Part shown: piece by piece, positions 38,257 through 50,281 of the stretch | Position numbering within the stretch: position 1 is the stretch's first letter | How the letters are laid out: each line of letters starts with the position of its first letter | Origin: Rhyacichthys aspro | Lineage: Eukaryota > Chordata > Actinopteri > Gobiiformes > Rhyacichthyidae | Length of the DNA stretch: 64,000 nucleotides | Assembly (NCBI GenBank): GCA_036850595.1 | Contig: CM072153.1 | Span: forward strand, 10,806,169 to 10,870,168 | Reading direction: 5' to 3' | Program-made: the position numbers and the translations under genes | Notes under the pieces: model-generated | What the model was told of the DNA's origin: nothing | Databases searched by the model: none | What the model saw: the letters and a program-made list of their open reading frames with translations, nothing else

Positions 38257-40055
38257 CTGGCACAGAAAGAACAATGGAATATTAGAAGGCTTTCCAAGTC
38301 AACATTTCAATACAGAATAATAATGAAGACATATTTCGTACAACCAAGTTCTGATGAATCAGTTTTATTTGAAAGGTTCTTTAACCAAAAAAGGCAGACA
38401 ACTTACCACATATAATTATAGATATACATATGTAACATTAACAGTCCCATAATAGGATGCAGTCAGACACTTAATGTAATAATGTAATGTATGATATATA
38501 ATGTATCATAAAAAATGTGAAATACACTGTCTATTCTGTGCTACACTGGCCCCTCCTGCACCAGTCACTACAGCTCCTACACCTCCTCCCTGGGCCTGGG
38601 CCTTACTGAAAATATGCAACCATCAATATTTTTCACACGCGTTCAGTCAATCAAGTCTTTTCCTCGCATGCTCGACACACCACAGCATAAATGAGAAAAG
38701 TGAACAAAGCAAACTCCAACACATCTGTGGCCTGGGCTTTGTAAATATTTATTGTAGATGTGTTGTTAACTCCCCGCCATGTCCCAGTGGAGGACAGCGA
38801 TGCTCTAAGCTCAAGCTGACCCCATGGCCTGGGTGTAGCCATGGCATGCCGGTGCCTCTTGTGTCTTCAGTTTGTGTTCCTGACGTGGTCAGTAGGAGTT
38901 CTGCAGCCGCCCAAAACACTGGTTACAACTGAAGCCCAAATAAAAAAAGTCTGCACTTTATAAAGGATAAAGGTAAAAGCTCTTGGAACAGCCTGTGTTA
39001 TTCTTGGGGATAAGTGAAAAGTAAGCTCTGTCAATGACACAAAGTATAGTTGTAAATATCAACACTGTTTTAATTGACAGTTTCCAGAATGAAGCATGTG
39101 CAGGTAGGTTTAGATGAAAAGCTCTTTACATTGATATTATTAAGTGAACTACAGTATTTCACATGTGACAATCAAGGGAGTTCATGTGTTTGTCCCTGTG
39201 TGAATGATGAATTAGTGTTGGCAGACTTTCAACCAGTGAAGTCATTACACTGTATGCTGTGTCCCTACAGAGTAATCACTGCACCCAGGGGTCTTTTCGC
39301 CCGTTTGTGTCAAGATGTTAATTCAGTTCTCTCAGTGGGCTGTCTGACATGGCGGGACGTGATGCTTGTTGGTGTTTGGAGTCAATCAGTTTGAGTAAAG
39401 GGACGAAACACTAAAGAGTACACAGAGGCACAGACAATGTGCTTTGGAGCAAATGCACTCACATGGTAAATTAACATACACATGCACAGCCTGCAGGACT
39501 AAACAATGCAAAAAAAAAAAAAAACTATGTTAATGCCATTTAAAGAGGTGACTCACAGTAGGGCAATGAAAGCAGTAAGGCAATGCAAAGGACAGTGTTG
39601 TTAGTAAATGGCTTCATTAAGTGAGTTCTATTCTTCTATTCTCAACAGCAACCAGTTGGTTGACAGTAAACTAAATGTAAAGTGCACCTTCTTAACCAGG
39701 AACAAGTGAAGAATTTATTTTAATACAAGATGGCCATCAGTTCTTCATTTCCAGTGTATTTGTGTGTGCATGAAATTCAAGTGGATTGCTTTCACTTCAT
39801 ATTTGAATACCAATATGCATTTCAGATAATTACATTTAGACTCTCTTATTACACATCCTTACATATCCTCTTATATATAAATGTAAAGCATTCCAATTTA
39901 AGCGAAACACAACACATTTTTTGCTTGTCGGTCAGTTTCCTTTTCTTCAATTAAAATCCACTGCACAGAAACAAAAAGACAAGTTCTTTACTATTCTGCC
40001 CTATGTTTATATCTTTAAACAACACAAATAAACATCTGTCTTAAATATTGTGCAT

Positions 40056-40118
40056 CCATACTATAATAAATCAAGTCCATACTATAATAAATCAAGTCCA
40101 TACTATAATAAATCAAGT
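40056..40118 (+). repeat. Three perfect 21-bp tandem units
   Basis: A 21-base unit starting CCATACTATAATAAATC and ending AAGT is repeated three times without a mismatch (40056-40076, 40077-40097, 40098-40118). It is unrelated in sequence to the 21-bp array at 2.6 kb. Confidence 0.97.
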
Positions 40119-41850
40119 GGGAAATCCAAGGCTGAGTCTTGTAGAAAAGAGCTTGACAGAACAGGAAAAAAGAGCAAGCTTTGACATCTCTTCCAAAAGC
40201 AAACCCTTGTCTTCAAGATATGTTTACTTCCCCAGGGAGTCTAATGACAGCCATTAATTGATTTCTGCAGTTGCTTGTCTGCCTGATGTCTTTGTGAATA
40301 CATTGTTGTACTGCTGTGATTGGCTGGGTCTAACTTTGCCACAATGGAACACAGGGATTACCACCACAGAGCCGTGAGAGGGAAACAAAAGCCCTGGGTG
40401 CACGGCAACAATATCTTTCCAGCAGACACAATTACCATGCTCACGCTACAGCGTACCCACACTAAATTGGGTATTGTGTGGCGTCTTAATGAGATGATCG
40501 ACACGGAGCCAGGGAGATAAATAAATCTGTAAGCATTTAGTGGCATTTGTGGACAAATAGAGACAGAGCAGTGCAAAATAAAATCAACAAGATAAAGGGC
40601 AAGAGAAGAGCACTAGGGAAACTTGTCTTGGTGGCTCACCTGGTAGAGTGTGTACCACTGGACAGACCCATACCTGTCACTTTGAAAATGAAAAATAATT
40701 CATATAATTTTTATCTAAACACTTAACAGACTGAACTTTAGAGTGTCATAAATCCTAGACGTGTGGGCTGTGATATATCTTTATATTTGTCCAGGTCTCC
40801 AAGCAAACACAAATTATACAACTTTTACATTACAGACAATATCAGTAAAATGCGAATAGATCATCTTCAGACCAAGAATTACCTGGAGTATATTTATAAC
40901 TAAGACAAAAAGGCAGACAAATGGAAAAACAGTCCCAAAGAGAGAAAGATCCAGAGGTTGGATTGGCTTCAGATAGATTGGTTTGCTTGGGGGAGAAATA
41001 AATAAAGCTACCTATCGACAAGCACTTTGAGAACAGGTCTTTAAGTTTATGTTGGCTCTCCAAATGCAGCCTGCAATACTCAATAAGGAGAACAGATCCA
41101 TACACATTAGCTCCAGCATTTAGGGCGCGCCATCCCCCTGCGAGCTACACTCATTGGACAAGGAAGCAAGAATTATGACCTTTCCCGTATATGAATTAAA
41201 ACCACCTTCACAGGTTCAGTGCTAGAATGTGTAGGCAGCGTGTATCGATTTAAACCCGAAAGCATGTGTGGAAGTTACAAGAGTGGCTGTGATGTTGCTC
41301 AATGTACACTGGGAGGAGCAGCTCGGGGTCAGTTCATAGCTGGAGAGTTTGACATCTGAATGAGTTCAAGTGTGAAGGAGCAGTCAGGTGATTAAGGCAA
41401 TGACTTGGCAGAGCACACAGTAAATGTCACCTCTGCTCGAAATCAATAGCGCCTCAAGAATCCGCCGAGCATCAGATAGACGGAGATGGAGAGAGCCACT
41501 CGGCTGGTGTTTGCTGAGAGGCTGAAAAGAGCCAGGGATAGCTGTTGGAAGTGATGTGTGGCTGTAGAGCATGTGTGAATAAACTCGATCAGACGGCGCA
41601 GAGGAGGAATCCAGGTAGAAGGGCGCTGAGCTGCTATACAGACATTTGTTCAATTATATCTTCTTTTATAGACTCACAAGCTACACACTGTGTAGTGATT
41701 GGACATGCTTGACTTATCTTATCCCAATAAACACAACTTAAAAACCTTTAACTTTACATCGATGTAAATTCAAGATGAAGAAAACAACAACTTGAAAGTC
41801 CCTTGGGTGATTTTGGGAACAAAGTTTCATAGCGTCACTTTAAAAGTCAG

Positions 41851-42565
41851 TTATTTATTTTTTTTACTTTTGCATTTAGTTTGACGGTTTAATCACCTAA
41901 AACAGGAATCATCGGTAAAAAAAGACCTTAAAACATGATCTAGGCTTTATAATTAAGGATTTTAATAGATGAAAATGATCAGGCTTCAGTGGGATTTTGG
42001 CCAATCACAGCTTGCTTCTGGTAAAAAGGAGTGCTCCCATTGGTTATCACTGACGTCAACAACAATGAGCCAAGGTCCATATACGCCTTATTAGAGAGAA
42101 AAGAGAAACGGGCAGCAAATTAAACATGGATACATGTTGGCAATGCTTCCACAGGATTGCTACACTCTAAAACGGTAAACTCTAAAGCTAAAGTTTTCAA
42201 GTAAGCTCTAAACTTCGATTAAATGTAACGTGTTAGCATTTTGCGGTGAAAAATTGGTCCACTTTACCTTGTTTTAAATAAGATTAAAAATTCAACAGTT
42301 TATTTGTGACATACCAGTCGTATAACATACAAAAAGTAGTTAAATGTACATCTGATACGGTCCGTTCGGCTGTGCAAAACTGTAATACATTCTAAAATGC
42401 AAGAAGTATAAAATTACACATAAAAAATAAGAAAGTATGGCAACCAACAGATAATAAATCCTAAAATACAAGAAATGAAAAAATATACTTGCTGGTGAAA
42501 GAAGCAGGAAAGGTTATTACTCTGCTGTTGGGGATGAGGAAAAACATTGGTTAGTGGAGCTTTAA
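41851..42565 (-). mobile_element. Repeat-family copy with about 200-bp internal insertion
   Basis: The copy begins with a T-rich run, then acttttgcatttagtttgac. It contains ccaatcacagcttgcttctg and gtgctcccattgg, and ends ttggttagtggagctttaa. Compared with the 13.75 kb copy it is interrupted at about 42283-42490 by unrelated AT-rich sequence, described separately. Confidence 0.85.
42283..42490 (-). mobile_element. Probable retroelement 3'-tail fragment nested in repeat
   Basis: This foreign block splits the family motif TTTTAAATA / AAAGAAGCAGG. On the minus strand it ends cacaaataaactgttgaatt, with an AATAAA signal near its end, as in the 3' ends of non-LTR retrotransposons. No protein frame is present. 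The source family is not identified. Confidence 0.45.
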
Positions 42566-43552
42566 GTGATTACATTGTAAAAGTCATGTTTCAGGAGGAT
42601 AGCAGGGTCATCTATTTCATGACCAAACAGTAAAGTTGAGAGAGTTGAAAGAGTTGTGGACCAGATGAACACAAGTTGCAAAATGAGTCTTATTTACACT
42701 ACGTCATCAACACAATGTCCCATACAAAATTTCAGATTCGACGTAAAAATCCCTCCATTCATAACATTTCATTCTTGTGACATAAGTATGCTGAGAGAGG
42801 CTCGTCATTTTAATATTACTTTGGAATTGCATAATAAGAGGATACACAGAGAAAATGAATAATAGTATGTAATTACAAAGTGGTCGGTTTGCATAAATAG
42901 CGAGTATAAACAATGTCAGGCTTATACATATGCATTAGCGGATTGTTGCCGGTGATGGAGGCAGTCAGCCACACAGCCCGCCAACAACCTGACATTTTCT
43001 CCGGCCGCTGTCTTTCCTTCACCCTCTACCTCCCCCCTCTTCCACCTCAATCTTGCGCGGTGTGTGTTTCCATCACGGTAAATGTCAGTGCGCACACCTC
43101 GGGTAGAAGTCTGGCTAGTCCAGCAGACCTGGCTACACACCGCACAGTCGTCCACGAGGCCAGAGAGCCATGGGGGGACAGAGGTAGAATCAATCAGGCC
43201 CAGGCCTCACACTCCTGCAGCTGGCAGCTTAGCCAGGCGTGGAGCACCTGAGTCATGAAACCATCTGCTTTCTGGCCCGACTCGCACAACCCTGGACACA
43301 CCTGCTGCGCCCGGAGAACAACGCAGGAGCAGTAAACACACAAATACAGCACAGACAAGAGGCACAGGGGTACAGAGGGGAGGGGAAAGGACCTGTGCTG
43401 CCTGTGGGTGGTTGTTCTGGTTTTATACTCCTTTCTATGATGGTGGTTGGTGGGAATCTCTCTCAACAATATCTCTTGTCAGAATTTACACATGCTAAAT
43501 GAGCGGCAGAGCAAAAAGGTAAGCCACTGAGCCCTTTCATGGTGATTTATGT

Positions 43553-43670
43553 TATGTAAAAAACAAAAAAAACAAAAACAAAAAAAAAAACTCTGTCAGC
43601 TCATTTCATCTATAGATTCACACTCAGGCTCCATTAGATGCACACAATGGGGAAAAAAAAAAAAAAAAAA
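43553..43670 (+). repeat. A-rich cluster
   Basis: A-rich sequence interrupted by C (43557-43590) and, 60 bases on, a run of 18 adenines (43653-43670). The intervening sequence is unique-looking. Lysine-rich open frames here are translations of the A runs. Confidence 0.85.
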
Positions 43671-45000
43671 GAGAAATGTGCTAAGTGAAACTGCTAATTT
43701 GCGCAATTTGCACAAATGTGGAAAAAAAAACCCCACAATGTTCTTTTTGCACATACTCGCAGACCTTACACTTTAAGCTGTATTTAAGCTGAAGTCATCT
43801 CGCTTCCATCACCAGCTCCTGTTGTGGGTAAAAAAAAATGACCCCTGCTAAAGTCCCCTTTTTAATTCAAAATGTCGTAATTTGTTGCCAAAAAATAAAT
43901 AAATACAGACTATTCTGCATTTGTGAGTAGCTAAATATGGTTTGTTCCTGTCCTAAGCAATCCTTTTTCTGAGCCACCTTGTTCCTGTTTTGGCACCCCA
44001 GTCCAGTGAACGGCTGATTTATTGTGTAACAATACTGGAGGCATTAACTGACTTTTACAGAGGGTAAAACATAATGAAGTGATCAGGAGCCAAGGCAGTG
44101 AAATCTGATCAAAGCCTTGTGATTCACCATCAAATTATCAAAAAGGTTGTAGTGACAAAGAAGTAGGCTTTGAAAATCAAAAGTTGCATCCACTTAATCT
44201 GCCTGAATGTACACTGTGCTGCTGCAAGAGTTACAGCAAGATACAATTAGCAACTTGTTAATATATGCCCTTAATTATTGTTATTTATTATTGCAAAAGT
44301 ACAAGGGGAAATTTATGATGTATGTGAAGGCGCCACATATGTTAACAAAATCCACTTCTAGTTTTCAGACTTGGTATTCAGAAACCCCCTGCCACTATGC
44401 AAACATGGCAGTGTTGAACTGGCCAGGTGACTCATTCAAAGCCTCTGAAGAGCTCCCTGACACAGTGCAGAAAATAATGAGCACTTCTACCCAACCTTTA
44501 TATAAAACAGTGGACTTTCAAACCTTTAAAGCTGCATTTTCTTCAAGCCTCCTGTCTCTATTGCAATGCAAATTCAACACCCTTTGAGGAATGTAGGGTT
44601 GCGTTGTAAGTGAGCTGGCATAACCCTGACAGTATCATTTCCTCAACGCCAGTCAGCTCAAATCCTCTCTCATTGGCAAGCTTGTCAATACTTCACCTCA
44701 CACACCTCTCAGATGAGCACGCAGGATCGAGTGAGGTGTGAAGTGAGAGACTGAAAAACAACAAGAGTGTCAGCTGCAAGCACCAGCTGCTTCACAGCAG
44801 AATTCATTTGAATGCACTTTATTTCTCCCTGTGGGGATTTGGCATGTCATTCTGACTACTTCCAACTTTATTTAGATGGCATGTTTGTTCACCTTGAAAG
44901 GGTCTAACAGCACCTGTAGGTGAACTTGAAAAAGTGGGTTTGTGATGTCCAGACAATAATCGAAGCAAGTTTGACTGATGGACTTTCTTGTTGTGACAGT

Positions 45001-45038
45001 GAATGATTAAAACTCAGTGATGAATGATTAAAACTCAG
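45001..45038 (+). repeat. Short tandem duplication, 21-bp period
   Basis: GAATGATTAAAACTCAG occurs at 45001-45017 and again at 45022-45038 with TGAT between, a two-unit direct duplication. Confidence 0.9.
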
Positions 45039-48000
45039 CAAAATAAGCGGCTGCTTTTCCGTTATTAATAATGTCTGCAGGATGTGCAGCTTGTTGGTGG
45101 ACTGTTGTTTTCACACTAGCCCTAACCACTTTTTTGTTTTGTGTTTTGTTTGCCAGACAACATTGTGACAGCTTAAAAACCATGCATTTGTTAAATTAAA
45201 TGGTGTCGTACAGTGCTCCAGGACCGGTGTATGCGCTGGGCAAGTTGACGTGACAGATTCTCACAATCTGTAACACAAGTTTGAGCAGAATTCTGACCAT
45301 AAGAGAAAGAATCACTCTCTGTTTTGTTTTAGAAAACAACCATTGTTACTTGTATTGCTTGAACTTTGAAACTATGTGTAAGAACTGACTCCCTGTCAGT
45401 AAGTGGCTTTGTTATGTCCACACAATTCACAGAGTAACCTTTAGTTGTGAACCACTGAATCATGACAGTGACAGAACTGAACCCAATAAACTGAGCATCC
45501 TCCTGAAGGTGAAATAGTGGCACACTGACAGGAAGGTTACACCTTTTCAGCCAGTGTCACCTCGAGCCAACTGGTGATACTATCGCACATTGCTCTCAAA
45601 GGCTGCAAATTGCAAAACAATTCAAGTTGGAATGTCTCTAATCAGGAGCATGCTCCAAAGAATAAGCATATCTCAGCCAGGCATCAATTGCTGCTGCACT
45701 GGGGCGGACAAGAGCGCATAAAGAATGGGAAAGAGTGTTTGTGCCCAGTCACAAAGCCGCCGTTATCGCTGAGCTTGTGTCTAAAGCCATTGTTGGGCAG
45801 CGAGGGGGCCGCACACCGGTATTGGCCGGGGTGGTCGTTACAAGTAAAGGATTGAGCTCCTTGTTTGTTTCTGTCTGTGGTTTATCTGTCGTTATCGGAC
45901 TAGCCTTCTCCTCTTTAGCTGACCTCCATTCATCAAAAGTAACGGGCTGCTGCTGATACCCACTCCTCTTTCCTCCTTGAATTGACCTGCAACAAAACCT
46001 TTTCTTTCTCTTGTTGCCTTGTTAAGCCAGAGAAATACTTTGTTATACGTCTTCTTTCAAAGACACAACTTTAAGTGTGGTCCTTTCACTTGTCCCCACA
46101 CTTTCTTCTGTAGCATTGTCTTTTCTATTCTCTGAGGTCACCTACTGCTATTTGACACACACCATAATCATATACGTTATAGTGTTACAGGTACCATCAT
46201 GATTTTAGACAATATGCCATGTCCACAAGCTAGAGACTGACCTACTTAAATTGTGATTGTCAATGTTAAATAACCTAAAACCAATCTTGTTTATGAGTTC
46301 TGTGAAATTCTTGAAAAAGCTTGAATCCTTGGTTTTATTAAATAACACTCACAAAAGTGCTTAGTTTCTCATAATAAACTGAAGGACTGAGGCAAAAGTT
46401 TCAGTTTTGAAACTAAGAAGTGGAGCTCCTTGAAACCAGCAAGATGCAGCTCCTCCATCCAGTTCTCCTTGACAACTACATTTTATAACAAACACTGAAG
46501 TCTGAAGTGTTGTTTGTTTCACAGAGTTACTTCATGAAGAATCTAAAAGAAGCAAGCTCTAAATGTTTACTCCTTTAAGAGAATGGGATTCAGTTTACGA
46601 TTTATTTATTTGTTGTCTTACCAATTAAAAAGTAATTGAAACACTATCTTATTAAATACACCAAACAAGGGATCTCTATTCAATTTCAAGAGGATTTGGC
46701 TATTTCCCATTTTAGGCTCAAAAGCAACAGAATTTTCCCAATACGCTACACCTTACTGATGAATTCAAAGCTCCCAGGCCTCTCACATCTACCAGAATGG
46801 ACATTGTGCTTTTGCAAAGTCAATTTGGCAACATTTCTCAGACATAGATGTGAAATTTGATTCCTCTGATTGAATGCCAGGGGAGTGCCTAACCTGATTT
46901 CTCCAACTCCGAGAAAGAACCTTTTCAAATTCAGCCGTTCATCCAATCCTGTTTAAACCTGACAGAACTATAGTTAAGAATCATGGCCTGCTGCTTCACA
47001 GTTGTGGGCTCACGCCTAGCTCTAATGTGTTTAAGGGTAAGTGGATAAGTTATTGTCTGGTTCCACCGTCTTTGATAAATGGCATGCGGAGTCTCACTTC
47101 ATTGACAACACAGAGAAACTTGAATGCAGAGACACTACAATAAGATTTATCTAGTGTATCATTTTAGCGAGCGTCTTCTCCCTGACCAAAACTCAGGGTC
47201 AGGCAGAACAAAATGTGTTGTGGTAATCAATACTGAGCTTGATTTGCCATTTTAAGTTCTCAATGTTGTATTTGAATCAATTCAGTTCTCAAGGTGTTTT
47301 AGGAGAGTGTTTTCATTGAGACAATTTTGATTTTTGTTATTGATGCATTATGTTGAATGAAAAGCCTGAGGGGTAGTTGTTCCTATGCACTTTGATTTTA
47401 TTTTGTCGGTTATTTGCTGTTGAAAGTGCAGATGGTCATCCCTATACTTTGTTGCTTTAATGTATAACTTGCAAGGTTGGATAATCTGCCTGTCTTACGT
47501 GTGAGTCGATTAGTTTGGACCTACAGCTTCGATTTCAAGCACATCTTTCCATAAACACACATTTTTTATCTGTACATGTTATCCTCTGGCCTCTCTCTTA
47601 AGAACACAAACAGTCTTGTGTTATGGACATGCTTTCACAACCTGCAGCAATTATCCTCACCACAGACACATGTAGACATCTGTTAACCTCTCAAAGTCTA
47701 TTTTCTGCTTTTTATGTGGGAGGTTGTACATGATTAAAAACATTACTCTCACAAGACAAACAGCATGTGTAAGTGGATGTGAATGTGGCAGGGTGGTGGA
47801 TTGACATATGTACACCATTATGTCACATGTGTGAACAGAATCTCATCTGTAATAGACACAAGCAATACTGCAGTAGTCCTTATTCAACAAGAAATGCCAA
47901 AATGCTTGGTTGTATATTTTTTCCTACCCATCCAAAGCACTAAACCGTTTTATTCTCCACTATTCACAAGCCTGAAGTTTTTGTCTAAACATTTAAAGAA

Positions 48001-49263
48001 TTATGACCACCATGTCCTATTGTACAGCAGATATTTTGAAACCAGATTCACTGTTTGTGACTTCAGCAAAGGCACCTACATCTCCGTTGTTTGCTGCCTT
48101 TTAATGAATAATCCATAACTGTTTAATGTAATGATAACTCATGAGCTTTTTAGATGGCAGAGCTCTGCCAATAAATATGAAGGAGCATTAATGAATGCGA
48201 CTGCTCTCCATATCAGGCTCTGACAAGAGAAGAGGAAGGGAGTTTTAACAGTCTCCAACTCATCTTCCAGTTCACCACTGAATAAGTTGTTGTATTTACA
48301 AAATATGAAAAATGGCCAGCTGTTAATATAATCATGTAGCTAGGTGCAGCTATTGTTTTTCTTGGAATGGGCAGAGAGAGTATTATGGCGTAAAAATTAA
48401 ACAACTAAAATATATTTAAAATCTACTCCCTTAAATAGCTGATCATGCATTTGAATGAAGCAAATTCTATCTGAGCTGTTAAAAATGTCAAACTTTTTTT
48501 TAAATACCATTATTATGTTTGAGAAATGATCATCACTTCTCTATTGTTTTATCCCACTCCATGTATTACAGCAGACAGATATACAGTAACTGTAAAGAAA
48601 AAGCAGGGCAGATTTATACGTCTTTGGGAGAAATGTGGCCAAAAGCACTCTTATTGGTCTCCTTTAGTGAAGGCAGGCAGTAAACATTAAGTGTGCTTGA
48701 TACTGCAGATCAGCTGTATGGACATAATTGTAAGAGAGTAGTAAATGTTTCCTCAGCCACCTCCTGTCCTGCTGACCTTCCTGCTGTCTCTGGCCTCGAG
48801 ATGGGATGTTAATGTCCACGTCTGGATGGCTGCCACGCTGCAGCCTGTGCACTAATGGATTGATAAAAAAGCTCAGAGCACAGAATCAATCATGATATAA
48901 ACCTGAAGTGAAGCTTGTTAAACTCTGAGGAAAGTTCCTCTAGCCTAATGCCCCTAATCTTCAGCCATTTGCTGTTGGACTGAGGGATGGCGGTCGCTAG
49001 TCCTCCTCACGCTTTGCATTAAGAGCTGAGGAGCAGCCCAGGAGATGGAGCTGAGGAAGGCTCTCAGCTGATTGGAGTGCTTCCCTCAGGGTTAGGTGGT
49101 AATCCTCTCTCCCAGATGAAATTTATCTATGCCAACATTTCCAGAAAGAGTGATTTGTACCAAAAAATGTTGCAGAAATGGAAAAATAGGACCATATTTA
49201 CACAAATTCCCAAGATTGTGTAAGATATGTGTTTAAGAGTTTGTTGCATATATAAAAAGAAAA

Positions 49264-49295
49264 GCAGGTAATCCAAATGTAAATGGATTACCTGC
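49264..49295. repeat. Perfect 12-bp hairpin with 8-base loop
   Basis: GCAGGTAATCCA (49264-49275) is followed by an 8-base loop (aatgtaaa) and its exact complement TGGATTACCTGC (49284-49295). It is not followed by a T run on either strand, and no gene adjoins it. Confidence 0.95.
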
Positions 49296-50071
49296 AACAA
49301 TATATTAATATATTACTATTTTGTTGAAAACTTTCTTTCCAGTTTCCAAAATAGACATAAAAATGGCTAAACTTAAGGTTCTACAACGGGATGTAAAATC
49401 CACTTGTACTTTGAATGTGGTTGGTATTTGTCTCCATGTCCCTCTGTAGGAGCCATCACAGTCTACATATAGAGTGCAGTCAGTGTGGCTGACAGGTAGC
49501 AGGCCCCAGCAGTGACATGAATACCAATCACCAAAGCAAAGGCAAAGAAACAATAAAAGAGCAGTGTGGATGTTTTGCACTTTGAAATGTGCCATACAGG
49601 GAGCAGAACTCTCATTAGACCCAATCTTTGAAGCAGAAGGATGACAAGATATCGGCAACACACAACAGACACACGGGAGCTGTATTAACTGTAAAATGGA
49701 CAAAGTCTGCCTCTGTTTTTACTTAGCCATTCTTTACAGGTGCTGAGCAGAAGCTGTCCAGTAGTTATAACACTGGCTATATGCCTGACTTAAAGCGACA
49801 CCCACAAACCATAATTCCCATTCCACTTAGTGTCACCGTAAATGTAACCAATTCCAGAAAGAAAATTGAGGGGCTATCATTTTTAGCAATAGTGTTTTGT
49901 CACTGAGGGAACGTCAGAGCAGAGATGGAGTAAGGGAAGGTGGAAGAGATTGGGAAAGGGGGGGCTCCAAGGGGGTTAGTTTGGAAACATTTCCATGGGT
50001 CAGACACTATCCTATTGCTTGACAATAAATGTGATTTAATATCTGTTGTACTGTGGGTCCTGCTAGTGTGC

Positions 50072-50119
50072 AAGAGGGAAGGAAATAAGGAAAGGAAGGA
50101 GAAGGAGAGGGAGAGAAGC
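50072..50119 (+). repeat. Polypurine tract
   Basis: Nearly 50 bases of A and G with a single T (in aaataagg) and one C near the end, made of GGAAGG and GGAGAGG units. A second purine-rich run follows at about 50135-50165. Confidence 0.85.
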
Positions 50120-50255
50120 GGACTGCTATAAATAAAAAGTGAAGGGAGAGGAAGGAAAATGGGATATTGAGGGCATTGTTGTATTAAATCAGAATAATAA
50201 AGCTGTGCATGCTCAAATTCTATCTAATAGAGACGTCTGGGAGCAAGGAGAGTGG

Positions 50256-50281
50256 CCGCCCCCCCACCCCCCAACCCCCCA
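50256..50281 (+). repeat. Polycytosine-rich tract
   Basis: Runs of C separated by single or double A bases (ccccccc acccccc aacccccc), about 140 bases after the polypurine tract. Confidence 0.9.

Noticed and set aside
38501..38932. A 143-codon plus frame just beyond exon 2, rich in Cys, Pro and Ser.
   Set aside because: Opposite strand to the gene, no domain, and composition reflects a locally GC-richer stretch.
40625..40680. The sequence ggtggctcacctggtagagt looked like a tRNA or tRNA-derived SINE head; its complement also looked like a donor (CTACCAG|GTGAGC) for exon 1.
   Set aside because: No B box or cloverleaf follows. For exon 1, the nearest ATG gives a phase-2 end and a non-hydrophobic peptide.
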